64,000 bases of DNA from JAJVHZ01 sp041395385 (GCA_041395385.1 JAWLAN010000019.1:39926-103925); one strand, 5' to 3'; shown: positions 51,200-61,939, numbered from the stretch's first letter. Notes: generated by a model from the letters alone, not told the origin. Numbers and translations: made by a program.

Positions 51200-52789
51200 C
51201 TAAGTCCGGGGTACGCCGTCGCCACGCACGGCGTGCAGGTGGCGCCCCGCCAGGTAGCGGGAGACCGCGCCGGCATCGAGCTCCGTCCCCGCAAGCCCGA
51301 TATAGCCGTCTGGACGCAGCAGGTAATAGGTTGGCCCGGCGATCCCCGCGCGTGCCAGCTCCCTCTCATTGTCCGCGTCCGCGGGCACCGCATGGATCTG
51401 CACCAGGTCTGCGTAGCCGGCCGCCGTCCCCGCCGGCAGCGGTTGCCCGAACACCAGCAGGTGGAAGTGCAAATCATCGAGCTGCCGGTACAGATCCTCG
51501 GCCGCGCCGTGCGTGCGCAGCTTCAGCCTCAGCCAGGGGAAGCGGTCGCCGGCCACGGGCGCGCCGTTCTTCACTCCGGCGCGGGTCTGCGATAACGAGC
51601 TGCGCGGATAGCGCACACCGATCTGGGAGATCGTCCTGAAGGCGAGCCGGCGCACCGGTTCCATGGTCATCGCCAGGGCCGCGAGTCGCGCCATGACGCG
51701 CGTGCGCAGCAGGCTCGCGATCCGGCTGTCGGAGACCACCAGCGTGAACGCCTGGTCGGTGGTCTGCAGCAGGCGGCGCGCGACCGGCAGCCGTTCCTGC
51801 TCGTAGGAGGCGAGCAGTCCGGGTTCGGCGCGGCCGCCGAGCACGAGGGCGAGCTTCCACGCGAGGTTGTAGGCATCCTGCAGTCCGGTGTTCATGCCCT
51901 GCGCGCCCACGGGGCTGTGGATGTGGGCGGCGTCGCCGAGCAGGAAGCAGCGCCGATCGCGGAATCGCTCCGCGGCGCGGTGATGTATGCGATAGGTGGA
52001 CAACCAGCTGCACTGGCGGAATTCGAGTGCGGTCCCGGCCTCCTGCCGTATCGCCGGGATCACCTCTTCGAAGGCAAGGTCGTCGCGCGCGCGCAGATGA
52101 GGGGGCAGGATCCCGATCACACGCCAGCGGTCGGTCCCGCGCATCGGGAAGAACAGGTGGAATCCGTCCCGCCACAGGTAGACGTTGAGCTCGCCCGGCT
52201 TCATGGGCCCGCTCGCCGCGGTGTCCGCGACGAAGAACACCTGCTCGTAGGGCGCCCCCGGGAAGCCGATGCCGTTGAGCTCGCGCACGGCGCTGCGCGC
52301 GCCGTCGCATCCGGCCACCCACGCCGCCTCGAGCTCCCTCGTGCTCCCGTCCGGCTGCCGGAGCGTGACCTCGACCCGATTGGGGTACTGTTGCAGGGCG
52401 ACGAGCTCGGTGTTCCACTGCACGGCCACGTCCCAGTCGCGCAGCTTCGCGCCCATGATCCGCTCGTTGTCGTCCTGCCCGAGCATCAGCACGAACGGGT
52501 AGGGGCTGAGCTCCCGGCCGATGTCGCCCAGCGGGACGCGCGCCGTCCATCGGCCGTTGGCCCACAGGTTGGCGGCGCCGGCCTGGAATCCGAGCGCGAG
52601 CGCCTCCTCGATGATGCCGAGCTTCGCATAGATCTCGAGCGTGCGCGCCTGCACGGCCATCGCGCGGGTCTGCTGCGCGGGCCCGGAATGCCGATCGATG
52701 ATCATCGCGCGTATGCCGCGACGCCCGAGCTGATTCGCGAGCATCAGGCCGGTCGGTCCGGCTCCGACGATGAGTATGTCCGTGTGCAT
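51200..52789 (-). CDS. FAD-binding aromatic monooxygenase (PheA/TfdB-like)
   Basis: This 529-residue group A flavoprotein hydroxylase has the dinucleotide motif at the start (LIVGAGPTGLMLANQLGRRG), the DG motif in VAGCDGARSAVREL, and the GD motif near residue 285 in FLLGDAAHIHSPVGAQGMN. The C-terminal thioredoxin-like domain has lost its redox Cys, as usual. Related enzymes hydroxylate phenols or polyketide rings. It is divergent from the FHA-protease gene; no ring-cleavage genes are near. Confidence 0.88.
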   Translation of the reverse strand: MHTDILIVGAGPTGLMLANQLGRRGIRAMIIDRHSGPAQQTRAMAVQARTLEIYAKLGIIEEALALGFQAGAANLWANGRWTARVPLGDIGRELSPYPFVLMLGQDDNERIMGAKLRDWDVAVQWNTELVALQQYPNRVEVTLRQPDGSTRELEAAWVAGCDGARSAVRELNGIGFPGAPYEQVFFVADTAASGPMKPGELNVYLWRDGFHLFFPMRGTDRWRVIGILPPHLRARDDLAFEEVIPAIRQEAGTALEFRQCSWLSTYRIHHRAAERFRDRRCFLLGDAAHIHSPVGAQGMNTGLQDAYNLAWKLALVLGGRAEPGLLASYEQERLPVARRLLQTTDQAFTLVVSDSRIASLLRTRVMARLAALAMTMEPVRRLAFRTISQIGVRYPRSSLSQTRAGVKNGAPVAGDRFPWLRLKLRTHGAAEDLYRQLDDLHFHLLVFGQPLPAGTAAGYADLVQIHAVPADADNERELARAGIAGPTYYLLRPDGYIGLAGTELDAGAVSRYLAGRHLHAVRGDGVPRT

Positions 52790-53066
52790 GAGTCCCCTTC
52801 AGCCAGCCCAGCGTGCAGGGCGGGTTCGCGCGGCGCCGATGCCGCGACGCTGCGCGCATGATAAGTGTTCCGCCTGCCCCGGGGCGACACCCGCCGCCCG
52901 CGCTTCGTGCGCGTCACCGCCACGAGGTCCGCGTCGCGCGGGGAAGGTTTATACTTCCCGGGCCTGGAATCGCGAGGTGAAGCGGGGGTCGTTAACAACA
53001 GAATTCCAACAGACGGGGCCGGCCTTGCCTTCGGTTCGCTCAAAAGACAGTCCTGATGTCGCGGAG

Positions 53067-54593
53067 ATGGTGCCTGTGGCCGTGATCCTTTCCGGTCCGC
53101 GCCGGGGGCACAGCGAACCGCTGGTACTGAAGGCCTACCGCATCGTCATGCATCCGGACGAGGCGCTCTCCTTCCTGCCCCCGGATGACAGGCGCGCGCA
53201 GAAGTACCACGCGAGCCTGCATCGGATCGCCAACACCTTCGAGGTCGCCGCCGGCCCCGAGCGCGCCGTCTACGTCAATGGCGAACAGGTCACGGGCACG
53301 CGCGTGCTCAAGGCGGGCGACCTGCTGGAGATCGGGCACCGCGGGCCCGTCGTCCGCTACCGGATCCATCCGGCCGGAACCGCATCGAGGAAGACCTTCG
53401 CGGAGGCGATCGCCGATTCCTACGACGGCGCGCAGGCCGACGGGCTGTCCAGACTCGGCAGGATCTCCACCTTCCTGGGCAACGTCACCCGCGATCTCGC
53501 CACGCAGACGACGTTGTGGTTCCGGATCTGGGTCGTCGTCATCATCACCATACTGGTGGCCAGCATCGTGATGCTGATCGCCCAGAGCGTGCGCCTGCAG
53601 AAGCGGGTGGCGACGGAGGAGCAACGCATCACCAGCATCGAGGCGAAGCTCGCGCGCCAGGACATCGACAGCCTGACGATGAAGGATCTGCTGGCGTTGA
53701 AGGCCGAGGTCAACACCCGGCTCGCGGACACGCTGGCGCGGCTGGCCGAGCTCGAAGAGAGTCCCGGCAGGGCCTACCGCATCATCGCGCAGGCCACTCC
53801 CTCGGTCGTGCTCCTGCTCGGGTCCTACGGCTTCGTCGATCCGGCCAGCGGCCGGATGCTCCGCTCGCTGGAGCGGCAGTCGGGGGTCTCGTACTTCGAG
53901 GTCGGTGACGAGGGCAAGGTGGTCGAGCTGGTCTTCTCGGGCACCGCGTTCGCCGTGGCGGAGCCCGGGCTGCTGATCACGAATCGTCACGTGATCGAAC
54001 CGTGGCTGCGGGACCCGGGTGCGGACATCGCGCACGGCCGCGGCCTCAGGCCGAGGATCCTCGCGCTCTACGCGTATTATGCCGACAGCACCGGTCGCCG
54101 TCCGGTGGAGACGCTCTACGCCGATGAGCAGGCCGATCTGGCGCTGTTGCGGGCCGCGGACGCGCCGCCGGCATCGGCGCCGCTTGCGTTGCGGGAACGC
54201 TCGCCGCAGCCGGGCGACGAGGTCATCCTGCTCGGCTATCCCGCCGGCCTGCAGGCGCTGGTGGCCCGGGCCAGCCCCGATTTCCTCAAGTCGATCACGC
54301 CGAACGGCCCGGTCGACTACTGGACCGTCGCGCAGCGGCTCTCCGAGGCCGGCTACATCAAGCCGCTGGCGACCCGTGGCATCGTCGGTCAGGCGACCCG
54401 CGACGCCGTGGTCTACGATGCCGAGACGACCTTCGGCGGCAGCGGCGGGCCGGTGTTCGATCTCGACGGGCGCGTCATCGCCGTCAATGCCGCCATCATG
54501 GCGGAGTTCGGCGGCGCGAACATGGGCATCCCGGCCGAGCGCATCCGCGAGTTTCTCGACGCATACCGAACCGCGCAGGCGCCGAAGGAGTAG
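53067..54593 (+). CDS. FHA-like domain, transmembrane segment and trypsin-like serine protease
   Basis: The product has about 508 residues. The N-terminal 115 resemble an FHA fold (GEQVTGTRVLKAGDLLEIGH). A single membrane segment is near residue 155 (IWVVVIITILVASIVMLIAQ), followed by a coiled-coil region, and from about 240 a trypsin-like domain with catalytic His in ITNRHVIE, Asp in QADLALLRAA and Ser in FGGSGGPVFD. It would therefore sense phosphoproteins in the cytoplasm and cleave in the periplasm. The start is uncertain; the ATG at 53067 is the nearest, TTG 53025 an alternative. Confidence 0.75.
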   Translation: MVPVAVILSGPRRGHSEPLVLKAYRIVMHPDEALSFLPPDDRRAQKYHASLHRIANTFEVAAGPERAVYVNGEQVTGTRVLKAGDLLEIGHRGPVVRYRIHPAGTASRKTFAEAIADSYDGAQADGLSRLGRISTFLGNVTRDLATQTTLWFRIWVVVIITILVASIVMLIAQSVRLQKRVATEEQRITSIEAKLARQDIDSLTMKDLLALKAEVNTRLADTLARLAELEESPGRAYRIIAQATPSVVLLLGSYGFVDPASGRMLRSLERQSGVSYFEVGDEGKVVELVFSGTAFAVAEPGLLITNRHVIEPWLRDPGADIAHGRGLRPRILALYAYYADSTGRRPVETLYADEQADLALLRAADAPPASAPLALRERSPQPGDEVILLGYPAGLQALVARASPDFLKSITPNGPVDYWTVAQRLSEAGYIKPLATRGIVGQATRDAVVYDAETTFGGSGGPVFDLDGRVIAVNAAIMAEFGGANMGIPAERIREFLDAYRTAQAPKE

Positions 54594-54658
54594 ACCGCGG
54601 CGCGGCGGGCGAGGCGCTGCGCGCTCCGGCCGCGCCGCCGGCGATTCGGCGCGCGCTC

Positions 54659-55582
54659 TCAGCTCAACACGTAATTGATCGGCTGCAGCGGCGGCGGCAC
54701 GTCGGTCTCGCCCAGCCCCTGCCGCAGGTCGATCTCGATGGTGCGGCACACGGCGGCCAGCGGCAGGGCATAGGGCTGGGTTCCAAAAGGTTCCTCGATC
54801 TGCGTGCCCACGGCGTCCAGGCCGAAGAAGGTGTACGCCAGGACAGCGGCGATGAGCGGCGTGGCCATGCCGCAGCTGTCGAGCAGACCGAACGGCACCA
54901 GCACGCAATACACGAAGATGGTCCGGTGCATGAGCAGCGTGTAGGCGAACGGCACCGGCGTGGTCTTGATACGCTCGCAACCCGCCAAGGCCGCGCTCAT
55001 GGCGGCGAGCTGGGTTTCCATCACCGGCGCAAGGACGGGATTGATCCAGCCCCGCTCGCGGCAGCCCTGCAGTTGACGGGCGGTCTCGGCGATCATCGCG
55101 GTGGTGGGGCTGCGTGCCGCGCACACCCGGCGCAGCGTGTCGGCGTCCAGCAGCGGCTGCAGGTCCGCGGCCAGCGAGCTGCCGCGCAGTTCGTGGCGCA
55201 TCGCGTGCGCAATGGCGATGACGCGGTAGACGAGCGTGCGCGCGGCCTCGGGCTCGCCCGGCGGCGGCGCCATCAGCGTGGAGGCCTGGCGGGCGAGGTT
55301 GCGGCACGCGACGGCGAGATCGCCCCAGAGCCTGCGCGCCTCCCAGTAGCGCTCGTAGCAGACGTTGTTGCGGAAGCCGAGGAAGATGGCGAGCGTCATG
55401 CCGATGAGCGTGAATGGAGCCACGTCCAGGTGCACCTTCACGCCCAGTATGCGGCCGCCGACCAGGGTGATCACCGTCGCCACCGCGATGCTGAACAGCA
55501 GCGGTTTCCAGATGTCGCCCAGGATGGAACCGCGCAGGGTGAGCAGCAGGCGGACGGCGGAAGGACGGTCGCGGACGATCAT
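54659..55582 (-). CDS. Bestrophin-family anion channel
   Basis: This 307-residue integral membrane protein opens VRLLLTLRGSILGDIWKPLL and carries FTLIGMTLAIFLGFRNNVCYERYWEARRLWG, split here as FLGFRNNVCYERYWEARR, the prokaryotic bestrophin (YneE/UPF0187) core. The C-terminal block FFGLDAVGTQIEEPFG is also conserved. It is 20 bases downstream of the ABC permease on the same strand and may be co-transcribed. Bacterial homologues conduct cations or anions. Confidence 0.9.
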   Translation of the reverse strand: MIVRDRPSAVRLLLTLRGSILGDIWKPLLFSIAVATVITLVGGRILGVKVHLDVAPFTLIGMTLAIFLGFRNNVCYERYWEARRLWGDLAVACRNLARQASTLMAPPPGEPEAARTLVYRVIAIAHAMRHELRGSSLAADLQPLLDADTLRRVCAARSPTTAMIAETARQLQGCRERGWINPVLAPVMETQLAAMSAALAGCERIKTTPVPFAYTLLMHRTIFVYCVLVPFGLLDSCGMATPLIAAVLAYTFFGLDAVGTQIEEPFGTQPYALPLAAVCRTIEIDLRQGLGETDVPPPLQPINYVLS

Positions 55583-55602
55583 GGATTACTCAGCGCGAGG
55601 TC

Positions 55603-56360
55603 TCAGGCCTTCAGGCGGTAGCCGGTCCGGAAGATCCACCAGACCGCCGCCAGGCACAGGCCGAGGAAGCCGAGGGTCGCCGCCACGCTCAGGCCCACGT
55701 TCACGTCGGCGAGCTCGTAGAAGCTCCAGCGAAAACCGCTCACCAGGTAGACCACGGGATTGAACATGCTGACCGTCTGCCAGAACGGCGGCAGCATGTT
55801 CACGGAGTAGAAGGTCCCGCCGAGGAAGGTGAGCGGCGTGATGACGAGCAGCGGGATCACCTGCAGCTTCTCGAAACCGTCGGCCCAGATGCCGATGATG
55901 AAACCGAACAGGCTGAAGGTGAAAGCCGTCAGCACCAGGAAGAAGATCATCCAGATCGGATGTTCGATGCGCAGCGGCACGAACAGGCCCGCCGTGGCCA
56001 GGATGATGAGGCCGAGGATGACCGACTTGGTGGCGGCTGCGCCGACGTAGCCGAGCACGATCTCCAGCGGCGAGACCGGCGCGGAGAGCAGCTCGTAGAT
56101 CGTGCCGGTGAAGCGCGGGAAGTAAATGCCGAAGGAGGCGTTGGAGATGCTCTGCGTCAGCAGCGACAGCATGATGAGGCCCGGCACGATGAACGCGCCG
56201 TAGCTCACGCCGTCGATCTCGGTGATGCGTGTGCCGATCGCCGCCCCGAAGACGATGAAGTACAGCGAGGTCGAGAGCACCGGGGAGACGATGCTCTGCA
56301 TCAGCGTGCGCCAGGCGCGCGCCATCTCGAAGTGGTAGATCGCGCGGACCGCTTGGAGAT

Positions 56361-56364
<4 letters not shown>
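55603..56364 (-). CDS. ABC exporter permease (YadH-like, ABC-2 type)
   Basis: This 253-residue ABC-2 membrane protein has six hydrophobic segments. The C-terminal third has TPLTFLGGTFYSVNMLPPFW and FNPVVYLVSGFRWSFYEL, the hallmarks of the YadH/multidrug-type permeases. Its ATG overlaps the TGA of the ATPase gene. Together with it, it forms a two-component exporter; the substrate is unknown. Confidence 0.9.
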
Positions 56365-57287
<923 letters not shown>

Positions 57288-57413
57288 GGCGCAGATTCTA
57301 CCCGTAACGATCGCCCAGCGGGTGAACCGGCCGGCGGCGCGCGCGACGCGGCGTCCCGTAGCCCGCCGATCGCCCGTGCGCGGTTCGCGCGCCCCGGGTC
57401 GATAGATGGAGCC

Positions 57414-57442
57414 AAAAAAAAACGGCGCCGAAGCGCCGTTTT
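57414..57442 (-). terminator. Rho-independent terminator of the beta-helix gene
   Basis: On the minus strand AAAACGGCGC pairs with GCGCCGTTTT across a TTCG loop and is followed by nine T. It stands 21 bases after the beta-helix gene's stop. Confidence 0.92.
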
Positions 57443-57462
57443 CTCCGCGTAGGACGGCTCGC

Positions 57463-59424
57463 CTACTTCCAGGCGATGCTCGCGTTCGCGGTGGACACCG
57501 CCGCGGACTTTGCACTCTCCGCGCCGGCGAGGTTCACCGCGCTCACCGCGTAGCTGTGCGTGCCGCCAACGCCCTGGTCGACGTAGAAGGTGCCGCCGCG
57601 GGTGGAGATGGGCAGCCTGACGCCGTCGCGGTAGACGACGTACTCGAGCACGTCGGCCTGGCCGTTGTCGTTCCAGGACAGGAGCCAGGAGTCCAGCATC
57701 TTCCGGATCTTCAGGCCCGTCGGCACGGCTGGCGTCGTCGCCGGCGGCGCGAACACCGTATTGCCGGTGTTGGTGAGCGACGCCACCGAGCCGGCGCCGG
57801 AGAGGAAGGTCGGTGCCTGGTACTTGTTGTTGAGCACCTTGGCCTCGGTGGTCGAGGAGAAGGCGAAGGCGATCGGGCGGTTGCCGCTCACGCCGCCGTT
57901 GCGCGCGATCACCGTGTTGTTGCTGGCCACCAGCCCGGTCATGTAGGAGTCGGCGGAATCCGAGCCGATGAAGAAGCCGTTGATCGTGCCGGAGATGCCG
58001 TTGGCTACCATGACGACGTTGCTGTCGAAGGTGTTGCTGCCGCTGCCGTAGCGATCGCGGATGCCGTAGATGTTGTTCTCCACATAACCGCCCGAGGTGG
58101 CGACCGCGGAGTACTGCACGTCGATGCGGTTGCGGAATACGCGGTTGCCGTTGGCGCCGTTGGAGGTGCCGTTCTCCCAGCCGTCGAGAATGATGCCGCG
58201 GCCGTCGTCCGAGACGATCTGGTTTTCGTAGATGTCGAAGTTGTCGGCCTTGGCCAGCAGCATGCCGTAGGGCGCCTTGCTGCCCGGGCTGCGCTTTTGC
58301 TGGATTCGATTGCCGTAGATCTGCGAGCGGGGCGTGCTCGCGGTGGTCGTGCCGGTATAGATGATCTGCATGCCGCGGTGACCGTTGACCAGGACGTTGT
58401 CGTGGATGCTGATGCCGGCCGTGTTCCCGCCGCCGCTCACGTAGATCGGATCGGCGCCGCTGCCATCGAGCGAGGTCGTCCCGCCCAGCACCTCGACGTA
58501 ATTGCGGTAGATCTGCGAGCCGGTGAACCTGTAGCCCTGCGAGTTCATGATGCCGTTGGACTGGAAGCCGGTGGTGCGGATCACCATGTCATGGACGATG
58601 AACTTGCCGGGCGTGGAGGTCGAGCCGGTGAGGAAGATGGCCGGAGAACCCGCCGTCTTGCCCGCGCCCTGCACCACCGTGCCGTTCATGATGGTGATGT
58701 TGTCGGCGAAGGTTGCCGTCTCGATGCCGCGCACGCGCGAGCTGCTCGCGGCGTTGTTGTAGGTGATGGTGTAGCCGTTGAGATCGAAGGTGATGTCGCT
58801 CGCCGTGATCCGGACAGCCTGTCCCGGGGTGGTGAGATTGCCGGTCAGCTTGTAGACCTTGCCGGCCTGGTTTAGCGTCACCGTCGCGGTGCCGCCGGGC
58901 ACCGCGATCTCCGCGCCGGTGGGCGGCGGCGGTTCAGGCGTTGGAGTCGGAGTAGGGGTGGGTGTCGGCGTCGGCGTGGGCTCCGGCTCGGGCGTCGGCG
59001 TAGGAGTGGGTGTGGGTGTGGGTGTGGGTGTGGGTGTGGGTGTGGGCGTTGGGGTTGGCGTCGGCGTGGTGGTCGCGGCGACGAAGGTCGCGGTGACCTT
59101 CTTGGTCGTGTTCATGGTCACCGAGCAGGTGGTCGCCTTGCCCGTGCACGCACCCGACCAGGCGGAGAAGGCATAGCCGGCCTTCGGCGTGGCCTTCAAC
59201 GTGACGATGGTGCCGCCGGTGAAACTCTTGCTGCACTCGCCGGCCAGCCACGAGCGGCCGTCGACCGCGCCGCAATAGATCGCCTTCGGGGTCGAGGAGA
59301 CGAGCCCGGTCGTGGGTTTGGTGACGTTCAGCCAGTAGGTTGCCGCGTGAGCGCCCAGCGGCGCCATCAGCGCCGCAACGATTGCTGCCCGCACCATGGC
59401 GGGGCGTTGGTGTTTTCTCGTCAT
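57463..59424 (-). CDS. Secreted beta-helix protein with TP-repeat linker
   Basis: The product has 653 residues. A signal peptide ends in GAHA near residue 27. An N-terminal domain of 85 residues (YWLNVTKPTTGLVSSTPKAI, YAFSAWSGACTGKATTCSVT) is of the bacterial repeat/InlB-B type with two Cys pairs. A long Thr-Pro-rich linker (residues about 118-168) follows, then a parallel beta-helix with NosD-like repeats (IYGNRI, IYENQI, VFRNRID, NTVIARNGG), and at the end a fibronectin-III domain (PTGLKIRKMLDSWLLSWND). It is probably an extracellular polysaccharide-binding or -cleaving protein. A stable terminator follows. Confidence 0.78.
   Translation of the reverse strand: MTRKHQRPAMVRAAIVAALMAPLGAHAATYWLNVTKPTTGLVSSTPKAIYCGAVDGRSWLAGECSKSFTGGTIVTLKATPKAGYAFSAWSGACTGKATTCSVTMNTTKKVTATFVAATTTPTPTPTPTPTPTPTPTPTPTPTPTPEPEPTPTPTPTPTPTPTPEPPPPTGAEIAVPGGTATVTLNQAGKVYKLTGNLTTPGQAVRITASDITFDLNGYTITYNNAASSSRVRGIETATFADNITIMNGTVVQGAGKTAGSPAIFLTGSTSTPGKFIVHDMVIRTTGFQSNGIMNSQGYRFTGSQIYRNYVEVLGGTTSLDGSGADPIYVSGGGNTAGISIHDNVLVNGHRGMQIIYTGTTTASTPRSQIYGNRIQQKRSPGSKAPYGMLLAKADNFDIYENQIVSDDGRGIILDGWENGTSNGANGNRVFRNRIDVQYSAVATSGGYVENNIYGIRDRYGSGSNTFDSNVVMVANGISGTINGFFIGSDSADSYMTGLVASNNTVIARNGGVSGNRPIAFAFSSTTEAKVLNNKYQAPTFLSGAGSVASLTNTGNTVFAPPATTPAVPTGLKIRKMLDSWLLSWNDNGQADVLEYVVYRDGVRLPISTRGGTFYVDQGVGGTHSYAVSAVNLAGAESAKSAAVSTANASIAWK
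59006..59047 (-). repeat. Hexanucleotide microsatellite in the linker-coding region
   Basis: Seven uninterrupted units of GTGGGT (plus strand) encode Thr-Pro pairs on the minus strand. The neighbouring imperfect units extend the TP-rich region to about 58940-59070. Six-base units change linker length without changing frame. Confidence 0.85.
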
Positions 59425-59947
59425 GTGGGACCTGTCCTTCTTTAGTATGTCGTTGGTGATATTCGAGTACGCATGCAGCGACCAAGACTCAGCGGCGCGA
59501 TGCGTGCTCAGCGGTCCTTGGGTGGATGCGCAAGGCTTATAACGGCCGACTGTTGTTATGGTTGATAAGGCTACGGGATTGGGTGGCCGGCAAAATGTGA
59601 TTGAAATCACACGCAGGGGCGCCAATATCCTGACGCGTAGGACGGCAGTTTTGCGTTATGAATCTGCGAGTTGCGTAACTCCGCGCGGGCGGTGGGGAGG
59701 CGGTCACGTTGGCTCGCTTCCTACACGACCTTGGCCTTGTAGGAGCGCGGTGCCATGCCGCGGCGATGCAGCCGGCGTGGCCCGCTCCGGCGCCTCGCCA
59801 GCACGCGGCCGCGCGCTGCCCGCGCACGGCTGCTTCGTCCAGGACGCGGCGCGGGCGCCGTCGGTCCTAAAGTTTCCCTCCGTTCGGGCCGATCAATGCT
59901 CGAGGCCACCGTTTCAAGGCCCTTGCAAGGCCCTTGAAGGATCTGCA
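59425..59947. other. Divergent intergenic region
   Basis: The part nearest the beta-helix gene (59425-59660) is AT-richer and likely promoter-bearing. A direct repeat CAAGGCCCTTG x2 lies at 59915-59936 just before the next gene. No gene is evident. Confidence 0.45.
59915..59936. repeat. Tandem 11-bp repeat
   Basis: CAAGGCCCTTG occurs twice without spacer, twelve bases upstream of the next start. It may be a regulator site or chance. Confidence 0.6.
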
Positions 59948-61042
59948 ATGAACGGAATTGGGAGCGACCGGGAAAGGACCACCATGAGCAGCCAGCGCGA
60001 AGAGACGCGGAAGACCAGCCCACGCATCGGGGCGCTGGTGACGGGTATCGGTGGACACGGAATGGCCTGCTGGCTCACGGGCGTGAACGGAGAGGAACTG
60101 TCGCTGGTCGTGGCCCACGACGCGGCCCTCGGCGAACGGGACGCCGGCGCGCGCACGCTGCTCGTCAACCTCTCCTGCTTCATCGAGCGCAAATGGCATC
60201 TGCTGAGCCTTCGCGGCACGGTGGCGGGTGTGGCCGGGCGCGCTTTCAGGGTCACTCTCACGGCGCCTATTGCCGCGGAGGTGCAGGCGCACCTGCTCGC
60301 GCGCCTGTCCGGCGGGGGCGCCCCCTCGATCTCCCGTTCCCCGACATCGGCCGCAACGGACGCGCAAGCGGCCGGGGCGCCCGTCCCGGTGACGACGATA
60401 AGAACCCCCGTCCAGGCTTGCAGGGCGATCGCCGGCGAGCATGGCGCGCAATGGATGCGTGCGCTCGTCGCGAGGATCGATGAGACGCTGATCGAACAGG
60501 CCAGTGCGGAGAGGCACCCGGCATTCCGGCGCCGGCTGGAGGAGGACCGCGCCACGCTGGCGCTGGCGCAGGCCGCGATCCAGGAGGAGGTCGCGGCGCA
60601 GTTCGCCGAATCGGTGGGCGACATGTTCAATCCGACGCGCGACATTGCCGCGCGGGAGCGCACCATGGATCGGACCATGGGGCTCATGAACACCGCCGGA
60701 CTCGAGGACATGATGAGCTTCGTCGACGTGGTGCAGGCCGTCGACCGCACCACGCACCCGCAGGTCCTCGCGCTGGAGAGGCGCCTCTCGCAGCTGCTGC
60801 AGAAGGCCGTCAACGAGGACAACAACCTCCTGCGCGCGGAGCGCCTGTGCGAGATTGCCCTCGGCGTCATCATCGACCGCTGGCCCGGCGGCGCGTCCAA
60901 TCGCAAGGTCGTCACCGACGCCATGGGCGACACCGCCGCGACACTGAACAAGGCCTACACGGCGATGAACGACGCCCTCGCGGCGACAGCCGAAACCCCC
61001 GTCACTACCCCGAATACCCCGCTGCGCAGCGCCGCACGCTGA
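59948..61042 (+). CDS. Unrecognised protein, PilZ-like N-terminus suspected
   Basis: This is a 364-residue, largely cytoplasmic protein. The first 110 residues are beta-rich (RIGALVTGIGGHGMACWLTG, LLSLRGTVAGVAGRAFRVTL), somewhat like a PilZ barrel, though the RxxxR motif is not evident. A linker and an all-helical domain follow (VARIDETLIEQASAERHPAF, RRLSQLLQKAVNEDNNLLRA). AAGGA precedes the ATG at 59948 by seven bases. I cannot name a family. It stands alone, convergent with nsrR. Confidence 0.6.
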   Translation: MNGIGSDRERTTMSSQREETRKTSPRIGALVTGIGGHGMACWLTGVNGEELSLVVAHDAALGERDAGARTLLVNLSCFIERKWHLLSLRGTVAGVAGRAFRVTLTAPIAAEVQAHLLARLSGGGAPSISRSPTSAATDAQAAGAPVPVTTIRTPVQACRAIAGEHGAQWMRALVARIDETLIEQASAERHPAFRRRLEEDRATLALAQAAIQEEVAAQFAESVGDMFNPTRDIAARERTMDRTMGLMNTAGLEDMMSFVDVVQAVDRTTHPQVLALERRLSQLLQKAVNEDNNLLRAERLCEIALGVIIDRWPGGASNRKVVTDAMGDTAATLNKAYTAMNDALAATAETPVTTPNTPLRSAAR

Positions 61043-61099
61043 ATCCTCCCCCGATCGCGGGGCGCGCTCGCGCTCGGCGACGTGACCGCGCCCGGCGCG

Positions 61100-61525
61100 C
61101 TACGGTGCCGCGACGCGGGCCCCGCCGCGCGGCTGCAGCAGGTCGGCGAGCGTATGCGCCTCCAGGTGCGCGAGGAACGCGCCCAGCGCCCCCGAGACCA
61201 CGCCCGCCAACTGGCAATGTCCGCTCAGCGTGCAGCGGTTGCAGGTCTCGAAGCACTCCACGAGCGCGAAGTCCGGCTCGATCGCCCGCACCACGGCGCC
61301 GAGGTTGATCTTCGCGGGGTCGTTCGCCAGCCGTATGCCGCCGCCCTTGCCGCGCAGGGTTTCCAGGAAGCCACCGCGGCCGAGCTGGTGGGTGACCTTC
61401 ATCAGATGCGCCTCGGAGATGCCATAGGCCTGGGCCACCTCGGCGATGGTACAAAGCCGTCCGGGGCGCTGGCCGACATACATCAGCAGGCGCAGCGCGT
61501 AATCGGTCATTACCGTCAGGCGCAT
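61100..61525 (-). CDS. nsrR: Rrf2-family NO-responsive repressor NsrR
   Basis: This 141-residue winged-helix regulator begins MRLTVMTDYALRLLMYVGQR and has the recognition helix in ISEAHLMKVTHQLGRGGFLETLRGK, given here as SEAHLMKVTHQLGRGG. The Fe-S ligands are in VECFETCNRCTLSGHC: Cys-x6-Cys-x5-Cys in the NsrR arrangement, plus one extra Cys in between. NO destroys the cluster and relieves repression. It is divergent from the DUF2249 genes. Confidence 0.88.
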   Translation of the reverse strand: MRLTVMTDYALRLLMYVGQRPGRLCTIAEVAQAYGISEAHLMKVTHQLGRGGFLETLRGKGGGIRLANDPAKINLGAVVRAIEPDFALVECFETCNRCTLSGHCQLAGVVSGALGAFLAHLEAHTLADLLQPRGGARVAAP

Positions 61526-61939
61526 GCCCGGGGCTCCAGGATTGCGTGCGGCGGGCCGGCGGGGCTTGCCGCGCATGACGGCCGAGGCATCCGGGCCCGC
61601 GCCGGCCCTCCTTCGCGGCGCCGCCGTTGGCGGCCGGCGGCACAGGCACGCGGTGTTCGCCGGGTGCTGCAGCCCGGGCACGGTTCGGTGGCGAGGGAGA
61701 CGCTGCCCGTTACAGGCGGGCCGTCGGCACCGGGGTTTGCATGGGTCTCGCGTTCGTTCAGCATCTTCAAGTCGTGGTCCGGTTCCAACCCGGGGGCTTG
61801 GCATTGCCCGCTCCGGCGCCGGCGGCAGGGGCGGCATGGCCGGGATGCCTTGATCCAGGACAAGGCCGCAGGTACCGCGCCGCGTCTATGTTAGGTCCAT
61901 CCCGGATACATCTTTATCCTCGTCCCAGGAGCCTGCCCG
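61526..61939. other. Intergenic region between nsrR and the DUF2249 genes
   Basis: It contains the leader of nsrR on one side and, near the right end, a putative NsrR operator at 61892-61914. There is no gene I can support in between. Confidence 0.4.
61892..61914. promoter_or_regulatory. Putative NsrR operator
   Basis: The 23-base site has the right half ATACATCTT intact and a degenerate left half TAGGTCCAT. It matches the NsrR palindrome AAGATGYATTT-N-AAATRCATCTT at 15 of 22 positions. It lies 25 bases upstream of the first DUF2249 start, beside the nsrR gene itself. Confidence 0.45.

Noticed and set aside
59700..59745. CTACACGACCTTGG...CCTTGTAGG partial inverted repeat
   Set aside because: Stem is interrupted and there is no T-tract or gene end; no function can be supported.
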